Source: DASRSS01 sp963799045
Lineage (GTDB): Bacteria; Actinomycetota; Actinomycetes; Mycobacteriales; Jatrophihabitantaceae
DNA length: 64,000 bases
Assembly: GCA_963799045.1 (NCBI GenBank)
Contig: CAWCVN010000008.1
Coordinates: forward strand, 1 to 64,000
Direction of reading: 5' to 3'
Each line of letters starts with the position of its first letter. Positions within the stretch are counted from its first letter, which is position 1. Shown piece by piece: positions 62,670-64,000 of the stretch. Position numbers and translations under genes: made by a program. The notes under the pieces are model-generated. The model was not told the origin of the DNA and did not search any database. It worked only from the letters and a program-made list of their open reading frames with translations.

Positions 62670-63833
62670 ATGGCATTCGGAAACCCCGACTTCGACTCCT
62701 ACCGGCTCACCGACGAGCAGAACATGCTGCGCGCCGCGGTCCGCCAGCTCGCCGACGACAAGATCGCGCCCCGAGCCGCGGAGATCGACGAGACAGCCGA
62801 GTTCCCCTACGACGTCCTGGACGCCTTGGTGCGCGCCGGCTTCCACGCGGTGCACGTGCCGGAGGAGTACGGCGGCATGGGCGCCGACGCCGTCTCGGCG
62901 TGCATCGTCGTCGAGGAGGTCGCCCGGGCGTGCGCGTCGTCCTCGCTCATCCCCGCGGTCAACAAGCTGGGCAGCATGCCGGTGATCCTCTCCGGCTCCG
63001 AGGAGCTGAAGAAGGAGGTGCTGACGCCGCTCGCCGCCGGCGAGGCGATGTTCAGCTACGCGCTGTCCGAGCGGGAGGCGGGATCCGACGCCGCGTCGAT
63101 GCGCACCCGTGCGGTGCTGGACGGCGACCACTGGGTGCTCAACGGCACCAAGTGCTGGATCACCAACGCCGGGGTCTCGACGTTCTACACCGTCATGGCG
63201 GTCACCGACCCGGAAAACGGCGCGAACGGCATCTCGGCGTTCGTCGTGCACAAGGACGACCCGGGTTTCTCGGTCGGCGCGAAGGAGCGCAAGCTCGGGA
63301 TCAAGGGCAGCCCCACCTGCGAGATCTACTTCGAGGACTGCACGATTCCCGCCGACCGGATCGTCGGTGAGCCGGGGACGGGCTTCAAGACCGCGCTGCG
63401 CACGCTCGACCACACCCGGCTGACGATCGGCGCGCAGGCGCTCGGAATTGCGCAGGGTGCTCTGGACGCGGCGATCGGCTACGTCAAGGAGCGCAAGCAG
63501 TTCGGTAAGCGGATCGGTGACTTCCAGGGCATCCAGTTCATGCTCGCGGACATGGCGATGAGGGTCGAGGCCTCGCGTCAGCTCGTCTACGCCGCGGCGG
63601 CGCGCGCCGAGCGCGACGAGCCGAACCTCACGTTCACCTCGGCCGCGGCGAAGGTCTTCGCCTCGGACACCGCGATGTCGGTCACGACCGACGCCGTGCA
63701 GCTGTTCGGAGGCTACGGGTTCACCAAGGACTTCCCTGTCGAGCGGATGATGCGCGACGCGAAGATCACCCAGATTTACGAGGGCACCAACCAGATCAAC
63801 CGCATGGTGATGGCGCGCAACCTGCTCAAGTAG
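62670..63833 (+). CDS. fadE25: acyl-CoA dehydrogenase (FadE25-like)
   Basis: 387 residues from ATG 62670. Domain order as in short/medium-chain acyl-CoA dehydrogenases: N-terminal helices (LTDEQNMLRAAVRQLADDKIAPRAAEID), VPEEYGGMGADAV, the FAD beta domain (SYALSEREAGSDAASM, CWITNAGVSTFYTVMAVTD), and C-terminal helices with RKQFGKRIGDFQ, LFGGYGFTKDFPVERMMRD and the catalytic Glu in QIYEGTNQINRMVMARNLL. In M. tuberculosis fadE25 lies next to purE; here a ~16-kb block separates them. Acyl-chain specificity is not clear. Confidence 0.92.
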   Translation: MAFGNPDFDSYRLTDEQNMLRAAVRQLADDKIAPRAAEIDETAEFPYDVLDALVRAGFHAVHVPEEYGGMGADAVSACIVVEEVARACASSSLIPAVNKLGSMPVILSGSEELKKEVLTPLAAGEAMFSYALSEREAGSDAASMRTRAVLDGDHWVLNGTKCWITNAGVSTFYTVMAVTDPENGANGISAFVVHKDDPGFSVGAKERKLGIKGSPTCEIYFEDCTIPADRIVGEPGTGFKTALRTLDHTRLTIGAQALGIAQGALDAAIGYVKERKQFGKRIGDFQGIQFMLADMAMRVEASRQLVYAAAARAERDEPNLTFTSAAAKVFASDTAMSVTTDAVQLFGGYGFTKDFPVERMMRDAKITQIYEGTNQINRMVMARNLLK

Positions 63834-64000
63834 CGGGGCGGACCGGAGTTCCGGCGTTGCGCGCCACTGGTTGGCGGACTGGCGTCTGGATGGTGGCTGC
63901 TCCGGACTCAGTATGCGCGCCTCGAGGCGAGGATTACCCGGAGGCGGCCCCATCCGCCCCGATCACAGCGGGCAGACTCAATCGGGCCCAGCATGCTGGC
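63834..64000. other. window end, no feature recognised
   Basis: 167 bp after the dehydrogenase stop. A short CGCGCCACTGG resembles half of the 60784-60851 repeat motif. No ORF, RNA or terminator is clear. Confidence 0.3.

Noticed and set aside
62184..63953. 589-residue minus-strand ORF over the acyl-CoA dehydrogenase
   Set aside because: Antisense shadow of a clear dehydrogenase and glyA leader.

Overview
The window is GC-rich, densely coded chromosomal DNA from an actinobacterium. The evidence is the acyl-CoA carboxylase epsilon/beta pair beside birA, an acVLRF1-type peptidyl-tRNA hydrolase, an imuA'/imuB/dnaE2 mutasome with mycobacterial-type LexA boxes, and a gene order matching Mycobacterium tuberculosis Rv3274c-Rv3281. 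A Frankiales/Jatrophihabitans-like lineage is a guess. No tRNA, rRNA, insertion sequence, integrase or CRISPR array was seen.

Layout: 0-5.4 kb holds accE, accD, birA, a frameshifted membrane protein and a PH-domain protein. 5.4-25.7 kb is a large type IV pilus (T4P) locus. A plus-strand set (pilM-pilN-pilO plus three minor pilins, two with adhesin-like domains) converges on a long minus-strand operon (pilB, pilT, pilC, a secreted protein, the major pilin, pilV-, pilW- and pilX-like pilins, a prepilin peptidase fragment, a second pilM-pilN-pilO and a lipoprotein). 25.7-31.3 kb is a cyclic-di-GMP neighbourhood: a CBS protein, a secreted protein behind a c-di-GMP-I (GEMM) riboswitch, a PAS-GGDEF-EAL protein and a membrane diguanylate cyclase. 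31.48-31.87 kb holds the strangest object: five tandem 86-87 bp units, each with a Shine-Dalgarno sequence and a complete 8-codon ORF (MTQHVEWF or a one-residue variant). 32-42 kb has an MFS transporter, dnaE2, an S53 protease, a flavodoxin-like protein, a lipoprotein, and imuB/imuA' behind a perfect LexA box. 42-64 kb holds small regulators, gtrA, purK, purE, a double-domain CDP-glycerol glycerophosphotransferase, a glycosyltransferase, a hydrolase-ABC fusion with its permease, acVLRF1, pgi, two 6-phosphogluconate dehydrogenases, SIMPL and amidohydrolase genes, glyA behind a ZTP riboswitch, and an acyl-CoA dehydrogenase.

How it fits together: accE-accD-birA-PH, then gtrA-purK-purE, then fadE25 is one conserved block in M. 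tuberculosis. Here the same genes keep their relative orientations but are separated by about 38.6 kb (pili, c-di-GMP, mutasome) and about 16 kb (cell-surface and sugar metabolism). c-di-GMP probably links the pilus, the riboswitch-controlled secreted protein and the GGDEF/EAL enzymes; LexA probably links imuA'/imuB with the distant dnaE2.

Caution: many genes between about 12 and 42 kb, plus one at 4.1 kb, need one or more frame changes to read through conserved domains. Genes from 5.4 to 12 kb and above 42 kb do not. Local consensus errors are the simplest explanation, so coordinates of frameshifted genes are given as full spans.
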